From the NCBI RefSeq assembly GCF_030581075.1, contig NZ_JAUQSW010000011.1, forward strand, positions 124,001 to 188,000: DNA of 64,000 nucleotides, in the 5' to 3' direction. Under the pieces are notes generated by a model. That model was not told the origin of the DNA. It did no database searches and worked only from the letters and a program-made list of their open reading frames with translations. Source of the DNA: Hymenobacter cheonanensis (GTDB lineage Bacteria; Bacteroidota; Bacteroidia; Cytophagales; Hymenobacteraceae). Position 1 is the first letter of the stretch, and each line of letters begins with the position of its first letter. Of this stretch, positions 33,630 through 41,793 are shown piece by piece. The position numbers were made by a program, and so were the translations under genes.

Positions 33630-33637
33630 CAAAGTTA
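33630..33637 (-). promoter_or_regulatory. Predicted -7 promoter box of the tatA-tatA-gatA operon
   Basis: TAACTTTG on the minus strand fits TAnnTTTG and lies 71 bases before the first tatA start. Confidence 0.55.
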
Positions 33638-33830
33638 CCGGCTAGTTGCCTAACAGAGCTGCCCAAAAAAATCTCCGAACGTGGTAACAACTCAGTGTGA
33701 AGGGCACATAACCTAATTATTTCGTCAGGATTAAGTGCAAATCAGCGAGATTTCTCATCCGTTAAGCCGTTCTAGGGGCAGATTCATCGAAAACTATTAG
33801 CACTTCCCCCATAATTGATGCACCTTTGTA

Positions 33831-33949
33831 TCGGTTAGCAGCCTTAACCGAGGCCATGCTGTTTAGGCAGCGGGCCGAGGTAGAGGAAGTTGGCTAAGTT
33901 TGTTTTCATAGCTCAGAAAGGCATCGAATTTTATTCGATGCTTTTTTTT
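33831..33949 (+). ncRNA. Candidate small structured RNA ending at an intrinsic terminator
   Basis: No gene lies on the plus strand here, yet a textbook terminator (33921-33949) ends something. Upstream of it are two well-formed hairpins: TCGGTTA/TAACCGA (33831-33851, loop GCAGCCT) and a stem pairing GGCC and GCTG with CAGC and GGCC (33852-33876). CACCTTTG at 33821-33828 resembles a -7 box and would start a transcript near 33835. I did not recognise a known family: signal-recognition-particle, tmRNA and RNase P signatures are absent. A roughly 115-base RNA is my inference; an antisense or 3' remnant is possible. Confidence 0.4.
33921..33949 (+). terminator. Intrinsic terminator with eight T
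   Basis: GCATCGAA and TTCGATGC close around TTTTA and are followed by eight T on the plus strand. The nearest minus-strand gene (stop at 33955) faces it, but a T-run in that direction is absent, so it serves the plus strand. Confidence 0.85.
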
Positions 33950-33954
33950 GCCCT

Positions 33955-35469
33955 TTACGCGCGCAGGCGGCCCCGCCCTTCCAGCGCATACACCAGGCCC
34001 GCAAAAAGCACCGGCAAGCCCGCCCCGAGCGCGTAGCCGGCCGGCGCCGGCAGTGCCCGCACGCCCGCCTGGCCCAGCACCACCAGCGCTACTGCCCCTA
34101 GCAGCCACCCCAGCAGGCGCCCTACCGGGTAGGGCACCGGGAAGTGGCGCTCGCCCAGCCACCAGCACAGCGCGGCCATCATAAAGTAGCAGGCCAGCGT
34201 GGCCCAGGCACTGCCCAGGTACCCTAGCACCGGAATCAGCAGAAAGTTGAGCACAATGGTGAGCACTGCGCCCGCCGCCCCAATGTAGGTGCCAAAATAA
34301 GTCTTGTCGGTGAGCTTAAACCAGACCGACAGGTTGTAGTACACGCCCAGAAACAGGTTGGCCAGCAGCAGGATGGGCACCACCCCCAGCCCGGCCAGGT
34401 ACTCGGGCCTTTTCAGGAATTGCGGGCCTATCCAGCTTAAATTCAAGCTGATAGCCACGAAAATAAAGGCGCAGCACAGCGTAAACCACTTGAGCACCAG
34501 CGCAAACGTGGCCGGCGAGTTTTTCTCGGTGCTTTGCGAAAAGAAAAACGGCTCGGCCGCGTAGCGAAACGCTTGGATAATGAGCGACATGAAGATGCTG
34601 AGCTTGTAGCAGGCCCCGTACACGCCCACGGCGGCCAGCTGGCTTTGGCCGGGGTAAAAATTGGCCGGTAGCCAGGCCGGCAGCAAAATGCGGTCGAGCG
34701 TTTCGTTCACCATACCCGCCAGGCCCATCAGCATCAGGGGGAGGGCATAGGCTAGCAGGGGCTGCAAAAAAGCGGGCTGCGGCCACCGAAAGCGAAAATC
34801 CAGCAGCTCGCGGCCCAGTAGCAACAGCGTAAGGGCCGAGGCCGCCAGGTTGGCCAGAAAAACGTAGCCCACGCCCAGGCTGGGGTTGTACACGGCGCTC
34901 ACCAAGGGCCGCAGCAGGGCTAGCAGGCTGCTCGGGGCGCTGCGCTCCACGGCCGGGCACAGCACAATGAAAAACAAATTGAGGCCCACATACAACAAGA
35001 TGTTGGTGAGGCGGATAGCCGCAAATTTACGAGCCTTGTTTTCGAGCCGCAGCCGGGCAAAGGGCAGCGCCGCAATGGCATCGAGGCCCAGTATCAGCGC
35101 TATCCAGATAGCGTATTCGTCGTGGCCGGGCGGCAGGTGCAGCAGCCCTAGCAGCGGCCGGGCCAGCAGCATCAGCAGCCCCGTGAGTGCCACGCTACTC
35201 AGCAGCAGCAGGCTCAGGGTGCGGTTGTAAAGCTCGCGCCGGTCTTCACCGGGCCGGTTGGCAAAGCGAAAAAACGTCGTTTCGAGCCCGTAGGTAAACA
35301 CCACGTTCAAAAACGACACGTAGGCATACAGGCCCGTAACAATGCCGTACTCGGCCGCCGCAAAGTGCCCCGTGTATATCGGCACCAGCAGGTAGCTCAG
35401 TACCCGCCCCACAATGCTGCTGACGCCGTAGATGGCCGTTTGGGAGGCCAGCTTTTGTGCAATCCCCAT
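33955..35469 (-). CDS. Lipopolysaccharide/polysaccharide flippase (MVF/MATE-like)
   Basis: The protein has 504 residues and about 14 hydrophobic segments. It starts MGIAQKLASQTAIYGVSSIVGR followed by YLLVPIYTGHFAAAEYGIVT, the standard opening of oligosaccharide flippases (PLYTxxFxxxEYG). AEPFFFSQSTEKNS, KWFTLCCAFIFVAISLNL and NLFLGVYYNLSVWFKLTDKT are also family-like. Such proteins move lipid-linked glycans across the inner membrane. It stands apart from glycosyltransferase genes, so its glycan is unknown; it differs in length and sequence from the flippase at 4865-6091. The start at 35469 is supported by the N-terminal match. Confidence 0.9.
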   Translation of the reverse strand: MGIAQKLASQTAIYGVSSIVGRVLSYLLVPIYTGHFAAAEYGIVTGLYAYVSFLNVVFTYGLETTFFRFANRPGEDRRELYNRTLSLLLLSSVALTGLLMLLARPLLGLLHLPPGHDEYAIWIALILGLDAIAALPFARLRLENKARKFAAIRLTNILLYVGLNLFFIVLCPAVERSAPSSLLALLRPLVSAVYNPSLGVGYVFLANLAASALTLLLLGRELLDFRFRWPQPAFLQPLLAYALPLMLMGLAGMVNETLDRILLPAWLPANFYPGQSQLAAVGVYGACYKLSIFMSLIIQAFRYAAEPFFFSQSTEKNSPATFALVLKWFTLCCAFIFVAISLNLSWIGPQFLKRPEYLAGLGVVPILLLANLFLGVYYNLSVWFKLTDKTYFGTYIGAAGAVLTIVLNFLLIPVLGYLGSAWATLACYFMMAALCWWLGERHFPVPYPVGRLLGWLLGAVALVVLGQAGVRALPAPAGYALGAGLPVLFAGLVYALEGRGRLRA

Positions 35470-35542
35470 CTTAACAAATAAGGGCGCCGGCCGGCCACGC
35501 TGCCCACGAGCAGCGCGGCCGGCCGGCGGCGCTTAAAAAAAA

Positions 35543-36331
35543 TTATTTTCCGGTGAAAACCGCCGGGCGCTTTTCCAGGAAAGCAGCGGTACCCTCTTTA
35601 AAATCGGCCGTGCCAAACGCCTGGCCAAATGCCGTGGCTTCGGCCGAGTAGCCAGCCTCGCCACCTTCGTCAAAAAATGTATTAACGCAGTCGATAGTGA
35701 GGCCAATCGCCACAGGCGCCTTACTCAAAATCTTGTTCAGCAAAGCTTTACAAAAAGGCAATAGCTCGGCTTGGGGCACTACGTGGTTGGCCAGGCCTAG
35801 CCGCACGGCTTCGTCGGCTTTCACCTGGTCGGCCGTAAGCAGCAGTTCCAACGCCTTGCCTTTGCCCACTAGCTGTACCAGCCGCTGCGTGCCGCCGTAG
35901 CCGGGCAGCAGCCCCAGGTTTACTTCGGGCTGGCCAAAGCGGGCATTATCGGCCGCTACGCGAATGTGGCAGGCCATTGCCAACTCGCAGCCACCGCCCA
36001 GGGCAAAGCCATTGACGGCCGCCACCACCGGCTTGGGGCTGGTTTCGAAGCGCCGAAACACGGCCTGGCCTTTGGCCGCTGCCTCCTGCGCGCCGGGACC
36101 GCTCAGGCCGGCCAGCTCCGCAATATCGGCCCCGGCCACAAACGCCTTTTCGCCGCTGCCCGTGAGCAGGATGCCCCGCACGCCGGCATCGGCCCGGGCC
36201 TGGTCGATGGCCTGGCCCAGTTCCGCAATAGTAGCCGCGTTCAGCGCATTGAGCTTGGTGGGGCGGTTGAGGGTAATGGTCAGAATGCCCGAAGCAGCAT
36301 CCAGGTCATAGAGCAGGTTATCGAACGTCAT
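35543..36331 (-). CDS. Enoyl-CoA hydratase/isomerase
   Basis: The protein has 262 residues of the crotonase family. It adds water to 2-enoyl-CoA or isomerises double bonds, as in fatty-acid oxidation. The oxyanion-hole segments are GSGEKAFVAGADIAEL and VNGFALGGGCELAMACHIR. Both catalytic Glu positions of true hydratases are present: FGQPEVNLGLLPGYGGTQR and GKALELLLTADQV. The substrate range cannot be read off. The start at 36331 (MTFDNLLYDLDAASG) is good, with a -7 box 37 bases upstream. The next gene downstream, a flippase, is 73 bases away and not obviously linked in function. Confidence 0.95.
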   Translation of the reverse strand: MTFDNLLYDLDAASGILTITLNRPTKLNALNAATIAELGQAIDQARADAGVRGILLTGSGEKAFVAGADIAELAGLSGPGAQEAAAKGQAVFRRFETSPKPVVAAVNGFALGGGCELAMACHIRVAADNARFGQPEVNLGLLPGYGGTQRLVQLVGKGKALELLLTADQVKADEAVRLGLANHVVPQAELLPFCKALLNKILSKAPVAIGLTIDCVNTFFDEGGEAGYSAEATAFGQAFGTADFKEGTAAFLEKRPAVFTGK

Positions 36332-36368
36332 GGCGGGCTAGCGAAAAAACGGGGTGGGTAACAGTCCC

Positions 36369-36376
36369 CAAAGGTA
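36369..36376 (-). promoter_or_regulatory. Predicted -7 promoter box of the enoyl-CoA hydratase gene
   Basis: TACCTTTG on the minus strand, an exact TAnnTTTG match, lies 37 bases before the start codon. Confidence 0.6.
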
Positions 36377-36457
36377 AGGCCGCCGGCCAAGCGGGTGGTG
36401 CCCAGCGCCTGGCCGCCGGCCTGGGCCTAGCCCGTAGCGCCCGGCGCTGGCCAGCGG

Positions 36458-37192
36458 CTACAGCGTGTCGTAGTAGGCTAGTAGCTTGGCCACGTCGGCC
36501 TCCTGCTTAAAGCTGAGGCGGTTTTGCCTGGCATACGCCACGAGGGCCGGGGCCAGCCCCATGCCCACCGCTTCCAGCACCGATTTCTCGGCCAGGCGAA
36601 TGGGAACCACTGCATTATCGGCGCGTTTGATAAAAAACTGCGACTGCCCGCGCCAACTGGGCGGGGCGGCGGCCGTAAGCGAGGGGCTGGCGGTGCCCAT
36701 GTGGGTTAGCGCTTTGGTGCGCTGGCACAGCAGCGCCGATTTGCCGGCATCGTACAGCACCTCAAAAAATGCCGTGCGCAAAGCCGGGTTCTCTATGCGA
36801 GCGGCCAGGTAGCGGCGAAAAGTAGCCCGGCTGCCGCGCAAAGAGTCGCCGAGCGTAAATTCCGTCACCCCGGCGGTGTTGATTTCCAGCGAGTCGCCCG
36901 CTGGGCGGCGCCACAGTAGCTGGCCACTGGCCAGGTTGTATTTCAACCACACGGCGCTCACCGGGCCAGTGCTGGTTACTACCCGGCCGCGCGTCCAGTA
37001 GGGCAGCAGCAGCGGCGTGCCCCGCACCTCGGCCTCGGCCGGGGGCCTGACACCTTTTTTCTCTGCCAGCCGCTGGCTGATGTATTCCAGGTTGGTGGGC
37101 GCAGTAATTCCCCGGCCTATTTGCTGCGCCCGCACCGCCGGGCCAGCGCTGGCTGCCACTAGTAGCCCCGTAAGAACAGCGGATAGTTTCAT
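36458..37192 (-). CDS. Hypothetical secreted protein
   Basis: This protein has about 244 residues from the ATG at 37192 (MKLSAVLTGLLVAASAGPAV), which begins a clear signal peptide; an upstream start at 37225 would put 11 hydrophilic residues before it. The mature part contains WLKYNLASGQLLWRRPAGDS and ITEFTLGD-like strands (VTEFTLGDSLRGSRATFRR), a pattern I associate with common Bacteroidota secreted proteins of unknown function in which a 'KYN...G.L' strand precedes 'V.EF...D'. FFIKRADNAVVPIRLAEKSV and YARQNRLSFKQEADVAKLL follow; the last part looks helical. No catalytic motif is evident. It is a single gene, divergent from mscL. Confidence 0.8.
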   Translation of the reverse strand: MKLSAVLTGLLVAASAGPAVRAQQIGRGITAPTNLEYISQRLAEKKGVRPPAEAEVRGTPLLLPYWTRGRVVTSTGPVSAVWLKYNLASGQLLWRRPAGDSLEINTAGVTEFTLGDSLRGSRATFRRYLAARIENPALRTAFFEVLYDAGKSALLCQRTKALTHMGTASPSLTAAAPPSWRGQSQFFIKRADNAVVPIRLAEKSVLEAVGMGLAPALVAYARQNRLSFKQEADVAKLLAYYDTL

Positions 37193-37336
37193 GGAACAAA
37201 GCTGAACGAGAGAATGACCATGCACGAAGAAACAAGAAAATCAATAAATTGCGCCGTGCGCAGTTCAGCCTTTGCCCAAGTGCCGAAGTAGCGTGCGCTT
37301 TCAGCTGTTCCTTTCTTTCACTTCACCTTCTGCGCC

Positions 37337-37768
37337 ATGAGCTTTGTTTCTGAATTTAAAGAGTTTATCTCTAAAGGCAACGTACTCGACCTGGCGGTGG
37401 GCGTCATCATTGGCGGGGCCTTTGGCAAAATTGTCACCTCGCTGACCGATGATGTTATCATGCCTATCCTCAGCGTGTTTACCAGTGGCATCGATTTCAA
37501 GGAAAAGTTTTTTGCGCTGAACGGGCAGCATTACGAAACCCTGAAAGCAGCGCAGGATGCCAAGGCCGCCGTGGTAAGCTATGGCAACTTCCTCAATGCC
37601 ATAATTTATTTTCTCATTATTGCTTTCGTCATTTTTTGGGTAGTGAAGCTGGCCAATCGCTTTAAAAAGCCTGCCGAAGTTGAAATAAAGGAGCCCGCCG
37701 CGCCCGTCATCACCCGCGACCAGGAGCTGCTCGCCGAAATTCTGACAACGCTGCGTAGCCGCGCCTAA
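37337..37768 (+). CDS. mscL: Large-conductance mechanosensitive channel MscL
   Basis: The protein has 143 residues, standard for MscL, a pentameric inner-membrane valve that opens under high membrane tension during hypo-osmotic shock. The N-terminal amphipathic helix (SEFKEFISKGNVLDLAVGVI) and first membrane helix (IIGGAFGKIVTSLTDDVIMP) are highly conserved. The periplasmic loop has GQHYETLKAAQDAKAA, a second helix is NAIIYFLIIAFVIFWVVKL, and the cytoplasmic bundle ends the protein (TRDQELLAEILTTLRSR). The start at 37337 is unambiguous. It is alone between divergent and co-oriented genes. Confidence 0.97.
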   Translation: MSFVSEFKEFISKGNVLDLAVGVIIGGAFGKIVTSLTDDVIMPILSVFTSGIDFKEKFFALNGQHYETLKAAQDAKAAVVSYGNFLNAIIYFLIIAFVIFWVVKLANRFKKPAEVEIKEPAAPVITRDQELLAEILTTLRSRA

Positions 37769-37854
37769 GCACTGGCCCGGCCGGAACTTCTGGCCAGAGC
37801 CAGGCATTTAATTACTACTTCGTAGATGCGCCCTGCGCGTTCAGCTCTCGCCTC

Positions 37855-38283
37855 GTGAAAAAAATATTCGCCTCTATCTTCTTCTCCGCCAGCATTTTAC
37901 TGCTGAGCGCGCCGGTTGCCCAGGCCCAAGCCACGGCCCCCGATTTTCCATCGTCGGCTAGCCCCGCCCGCCCCGCCCCAGGCCCCCCGGATAATGCCCG
38001 CGCCCGCCGCCAGCAGCAAATGAGCCCCGAAGATGCCGCCCGCGACCAGCAGCTGCAGCTGCTGGAAGCCCGCACCGGCAACACCAGCTTCGGCGCCGAA
38101 AAAGGCGGCCCCTACCGGCAGCTCGATAAAACGGGTGGTTCCTTCACCGTGCGCAAGTTTAAAGCCCTGCCCGGCCAGGACCAGAAGCGCGGCGAGTCGC
38201 GCCGCGTGCTTATGGGTGCCCGCACCACCGGCAAGCCGCTCGTGCACGACCGTGGGCGCAAAAAGAAATTTCTCTTCTTCTAA
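37855..38283 (+). CDS. Hypothetical small exported basic protein
   Basis: I do not recognise this 142-residue protein. It starts at GTG 37855 with a signal peptide (KKIFASIFFSASILLLSAPV ending AQAQA). The mature part is hydrophilic: a Pro-rich section, EDAARDQQLQLLEARTGN, GAEKGGPYRQLDKTGGSF, and a Lys/Arg-rich end (DRGRKKKFLFF). The last residues FLFF are hydrophobic. It follows mscL by 86 bases. Its stop codon TAA shares its last A with the first base of a 46-base inverted repeat at 38283, and a terminator follows inside that repeat. Confidence 0.7.
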   Translation: MKKIFASIFFSASILLLSAPVAQAQATAPDFPSSASPARPAPGPPDNARARRQQQMSPEDAARDQQLQLLEARTGNTSFGAEKGGPYRQLDKTGGSFTVRKFKALPGQDQKRGESRRVLMGARTTGKPLVHDRGRKKKFLFF

Positions 38284-38327
38284 ATCACGGATTACGCGGA
38301 TTTTAGCGGATTTCACGGATTTTGTAG

Positions 38328-38361
38328 ACGGCTCTCAGCGCAAGCTGGGAGCCGTTTTTTT
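38328..38361 (+). terminator. Intrinsic terminator (plus strand)
   Basis: ACGGCTCTCAGC and GCTGGGAGCCGT pair (one G-T pair) around GCAA and are followed by seven T. Likely ends transcripts of mscL and the small exported-protein gene. Confidence 0.88.
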
Positions 38362-38438
38362 CTTGTTTACGGCGCTGCCACGCACTGCCGATGCACGTTG
38401 AGAACTGTTTTCGCTACCATGGCTAGCCCGGCAAACGC

Positions 38439-38466
38439 AAAAAGGCCACCCAGTTGGGTGGCCTTT
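38439..38466 (-). terminator. Intrinsic terminator of infB
   Basis: GGCCACCCA (38444-38452) and TGGGTGGCC (38455-38463) pair; reading the minus strand, five T follow. It ends the rimP-nusA-infB cluster. Confidence 0.88.
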
Positions 38467-38516
38467 CCTACATCTACAAAATCCGTGAAATCCGCTAAAA
38501 TCCGCGTAATCCGTGA

Positions 38517-41500
38517 TTAAAGCTTGCGCTTGATTTCCTGTTCTTCGAAGCCTTCGATGTTGTCGCCCTCTTGCAGGTCGTTGAAGTTCTTCACCGAAAT
38601 ACCGCACTCGTAGCCCTGGCGCACTTCCGACACATCGTCTTTGAAGCGTTTGAGGTCCTGAATGTCGCCGGTGTACTGCACAATACCATTGCGCACTACT
38701 CGCACCTTGGTTTTGCGGGTGAAGGTACCGTCCGTCACCATGCAGCCACCGATGGTGCCCACTTTGGTAATATTGAATACCTGGCGAACTTCGGCGTTGG
38801 CCACCACCACTTCGTGCAGGGTAGGGGCTAGCATACCCTCCATTGCATCCTTCACCTCGTTGATGGCGTTGTAGATGATGGAGTACAAGCGTACGTCAAT
38901 CTGCTCTTGCTCAGCCAGTTTGCGAGCGCTCTGCGAGGGGCGCACCTGGAAGCCAATGATGATGGCATCGGAAGCCGAGGCCAGCAGTACATCGCTTTCT
39001 GAGATGGCACCCACGCCTTTGCTCAGGATATTCACCTTCACCTCGGGCGTGCTGAGCTTCAGCAGCGAGTCGGAAAGGGCTTCTACCGAGCCGTCCACGT
39101 CACCTTTTACCAAGATGTTCAGCTCCTTAAACGAGCCGATAGCCAGGCGGCGGCCAATTTCATCAAGCGTGATGTGCTTCTTGGTACGGATGCTCTGCTC
39201 GCGGGCCAGCTGCTGGCGCTGGGTGGCCAGCTCGCGGGCTTCGCGCTCCGTCTCCATTACCTGAATGCGGTCGCCGGCCTGCGGCGCGCCCGTCAGGCCT
39301 AATACCTGCACCGGAGTAGCCGGGCCCGCTAGCTTCTTCTTCTTGCCGCGGTAGTCGGTCATGGCCTTTACGCGGCCGTAGTGCGGGCCAGCCAGCACGA
39401 TGTCGCCCACGTTCAGTGTGCCGGTTTGCACCAGCACGGTAGTTACGTAGCCGCGGCCTTTGTCCAGCTCGGCTTCGATTACCGTGCCTACCGCGTTGCG
39501 ATTCGGGTTGGCGTGCAAGTCAAGCAACTCAGCTTCGAGCAGTACTTTTTCCAGCAGGTCTTCTACGCCGAGGCCCGACTTAGCCGACACTTCTTGGCTC
39601 TGGTATTTGCCACCCCACTCTTCCACGAGAATATTCATCTGCGAAAGCTCTTCGCGGATTTTCTCGGGGTTAGCCGTGGGCTTATCCACCTTATTGAGGG
39701 CGATGATAATCGGCACCCCGGCGGCCTGCGCGTGGTTGATAGCCTCCTTGGTCTGGGGCATCACCGAGTCGTCGGCCGCGATTACGATAATGGCAATGTC
39801 CGTTACCTTGGCACCGCGGGCACGCATGGCCGTAAAGGCTTCGTGGCCAGGCGTATCGAGGAACGTAATGGGGTTGCCCGATTTGGTCTTAACCTCATAC
39901 GCCCCGATGTGCTGGGTAATGCCGCCGGCTTCCCCTTTGGCTACGCTAGCCTCGCGGATGTAGTCAAGGAGCGACGTTTTACCGTGGTCGACGTGGCCCA
40001 TGATGGTCACGATGGGCGCGCGGGGCACGAGGTCCTCGGGCGCATCACTCATGTCGATGGGCTCCTCGTCTTCCTCAGCCGAGAGGAATTCTACGTCATA
40101 GCCAAACTCGTCGGCAATCACCGTGATGGCTTCGGCATCGAGGCGCTGGTTGATGGAGACGAACATCCCCATGCCCAGGCACACTTTGATAACCTCATTC
40201 ACGTTCACGTCCATCAGCGACGCCAAGTCGTTGGCCGAAATGAACTCGGTGAGCTTCAGCGTTTTGGCATCCAGCTCGTTCTGGGCACGCAGGGCCTCGC
40301 GCTCTTCGGCCGCCATCCCGCGCTTATCGCGGCGGTATTTGGCGCGGTTGGCAGCAGCGTTGGTTTTACCGCCGCTGAGCTTGGCCAGCGTAGCCTTGAT
40401 TTGCTCCTGAATCTGCTTGTCGTTCTGCTCGGGCGTGAGCGGTACCTGCGGCGTAGCCGGGCGGTTATTGCCCTGGCCGGGGCGGTTGCCCTGACCCGGA
40501 CGATTACCCTGGCCGGGGCCGCTAGGCCGGTTGCCTTGGCCGGGGCCGCCACCTGCGGGGCGGTTGCCCTGGTAGCCACCACCCTGGCCGGTGCCCGTAG
40601 TAGTACCGGCGCCGCCGCCCGGCTGGCCGGGAGCGGGCAAGCGCTGGCGCTTCTTCTGGTTGGCAGCACCCACGCCGCTTTTGCGCACGTCGGACGAAGC
40701 CACGGGGCGCGGTCCGCGGCCACCCGGGCCACGGCGGCTCGAATCAACCGGCAGCTGAATCTTGCCTAGTACCGTCAGGCCTTTCAGCTGGTCAGCCTTG
40801 GCCGTAATTGTGCCCTCTTCCGCAGCCGGAGCGGCGGGGGCTTCGGGAGTAGCTGATGCAGCTGGCGCGGCCGCAACCGGGCTAGCAGGTGCTGCCGCGG
40901 CCGGAGCAGCAGGCGCCGACGCGGCCGGAGCAGTAGTTGCCGCCGGGGCTGGCGCTGCTGCGGGAGCCGCCGCCACCGGGGCCGCCGTGTAAGTAGGCGT
41001 AGGCCGGGCCGGAGCTGCCGGGGCAGCCGCTACTGGTGCCGGTGCCGGAGTGGTAACAACTGGTGCGGCCGGGGCCGGTGCGGGAGCTGCCGCCGCCACT
41101 ACGGGCGCCGGTTTTGCTTCAGCAGCGGGCGTGGGGGCCGGGGCAGCGGGTGCCGCCGGGCGGGCCGGAATAACGCGGCCTTTGCTGTCTAACTCAATCT
41201 TGCCCAGTACTTTAAGGCCCGGGGTTTTAGGGGCTTCAGTTGCCGCGGGCGCAGGTTGCGCTACTGGTACAGGCGCAACCGCCGCCTGGGTTACTGGGGT
41301 GGGCGCAGCCACCGGAGTAGGAGCCACAGCTACGGGTGCAGGCACTGGTGCAGGAGCCACCACTGTAGCAACAGGAACCGCTGCCGGGGCCGGCTTGGGA
41401 GCCGGGGCCGGTTTGGCCACGGCGGCTTGCGCCTGCGCATTCAGCTCGCTTTGGCGGCGGGCCTGCGTGTGGCGCTGGGCCTCCTGCTTGTCCTGGGCCG

Positions 41501-41669
41501 AAGCCGCAAATTCTTTTTCCAACAGGCTAACCTGCTCGCCGGTAAGCTTGGTGGTGGGCTTGTTTTCTACCGCAATTCCCTTCCGGGAAAGGGCCTCGAC
41601 GGCCCGGTCGATGCCAATGTTCAGGTCTTTGGCTGCCTGTAAAAGCCGTTTCGGGGTTGCTTCCGCCAT
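38517..41669 (-). CDS. infB: Translation initiation factor IF-2
   Basis: The protein has 1050 residues. The start at 41669 (MAEATPKRLLQAAKDLNIG) opens the IF2N domain. Residues about 75-315 are an Ala/Pro-rich stretch, and about 370-395 a Gly/Asn/Arg/Pro-rich stretch (GQGNRPGQGNNRP), both dispensable in length in Bacteroidota. The GTPase domain begins IVTIMGHVDHGKTSLLDYIR, with FLDTPGHEAFTAMRARG and IALNKVDKPTANPEK, followed by domains II to IV ending YECGISVKNFNDLQEGD. IF-2 brings fMet-tRNA to the 30S subunit and drives subunit joining. The ATG at 41669 is supported by the -7 box at 41703-41710, which overlaps the upstream in-frame start. Its stop codon is part of an inverted repeat arm. Confidence 0.97.
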   Translation of the reverse strand: MAEATPKRLLQAAKDLNIGIDRAVEALSRKGIAVENKPTTKLTGEQVSLLEKEFAASAQDKQEAQRHTQARRQSELNAQAQAAVAKPAPAPKPAPAAVPVATVVAPAPVPAPVAVAPTPVAAPTPVTQAAVAPVPVAQPAPAATEAPKTPGLKVLGKIELDSKGRVIPARPAAPAAPAPTPAAEAKPAPVVAAAAPAPAPAAPVVTTPAPAPVAAAPAAPARPTPTYTAAPVAAAPAAAPAPAATTAPAASAPAAPAAAAPASPVAAAPAASATPEAPAAPAAEEGTITAKADQLKGLTVLGKIQLPVDSSRRGPGGRGPRPVASSDVRKSGVGAANQKKRQRLPAPGQPGGGAGTTTGTGQGGGYQGNRPAGGGPGQGNRPSGPGQGNRPGQGNRPGQGNNRPATPQVPLTPEQNDKQIQEQIKATLAKLSGGKTNAAANRAKYRRDKRGMAAEEREALRAQNELDAKTLKLTEFISANDLASLMDVNVNEVIKVCLGMGMFVSINQRLDAEAITVIADEFGYDVEFLSAEEDEEPIDMSDAPEDLVPRAPIVTIMGHVDHGKTSLLDYIREASVAKGEAGGITQHIGAYEVKTKSGNPITFLDTPGHEAFTAMRARGAKVTDIAIIVIAADDSVMPQTKEAINHAQAAGVPIIIALNKVDKPTANPEKIREELSQMNILVEEWGGKYQSQEVSAKSGLGVEDLLEKVLLEAELLDLHANPNRNAVGTVIEAELDKGRGYVTTVLVQTGTLNVGDIVLAGPHYGRVKAMTDYRGKKKKLAGPATPVQVLGLTGAPQAGDRIQVMETEREARELATQRQQLAREQSIRTKKHITLDEIGRRLAIGSFKELNILVKGDVDGSVEALSDSLLKLSTPEVKVNILSKGVGAISESDVLLASASDAIIIGFQVRPSQSARKLAEQEQIDVRLYSIIYNAINEVKDAMEGMLAPTLHEVVVANAEVRQVFNITKVGTIGGCMVTDGTFTRKTKVRVVRNGIVQYTGDIQDLKRFKDDVSEVRQGYECGISVKNFNDLQEGDNIEGFEEQEIKRKL

Positions 41670-41702
41670 TCTAATAAGTCGCGAACGAATACGTTCAGGG
41701 TG

Positions 41703-41710
41703 CAAAGGTA
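41703..41710 (-). promoter_or_regulatory. Predicted -7 promoter box of infB
   Basis: TACCTTTG on the minus strand, 33 bases before the infB start, so infB can be transcribed apart from nusA. Confidence 0.6.
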
Positions 41711-41722
41711 AAGATTAAATCT

Positions 41723-41754
41723 GGCCAGCAGGCTATAAGTCAAGCCTACTGGCC
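41723..41754. other. Hairpin between nusA and infB
   Basis: GGCCAGCAGGC (41723-41733) and GCCTACTGGCC (41744-41754) pair with one G-T pair and a ten-base loop. No T-run follows on the minus strand, so it is probably a processing or pausing structure, not a terminator. Confidence 0.45.
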
Positions 41755-41793
41755 TGATTTAATAACTTACCCGCTGGCGGTTAGCCCCGGCCC

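Larger units (their letters stand above)
38283..38518. repeat. 46-base perfect inverted repeat (family C) flanking two terminators
   Basis: The left arm 38283-38328 (starting AATCACGGATTACGCGG) and right arm 38473-38518 (ending CGCGTAATCCGTGATT) are exact complements, 144 bases apart. Each arm is built from repeats of the unit CGGATTTTAGCGGATTTCACGG. The arms touch the stop codons of the small protein on the left and infB on the right. The spacer holds one terminator for each strand. Confidence 0.93.

Noticed and set aside
33700..33950. tRNA or signal-recognition-particle RNA in the long gap near 33.8 kb
   Set aside because: No TTCGANTC-type T arm or cloverleaf, and no GGAAGCAGC-type SRP loop was found; kept only as an unassigned RNA candidate.
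33863..34168. Minus-strand frame overlapping the flippase end and candidate ncRNA
   Set aside because: Low-complexity Gly/Ala/Arg sequence in a frame different from the flippase; it crosses the terminator hairpin.
39381..41718. Long plus-strand frames opposite infB, some rich in Ala/Gly/Thr
   Set aside because: They mirror the Ala/Pro-rich and GTPase parts of IF-2; no domain matches and codon positions fit the minus strand.
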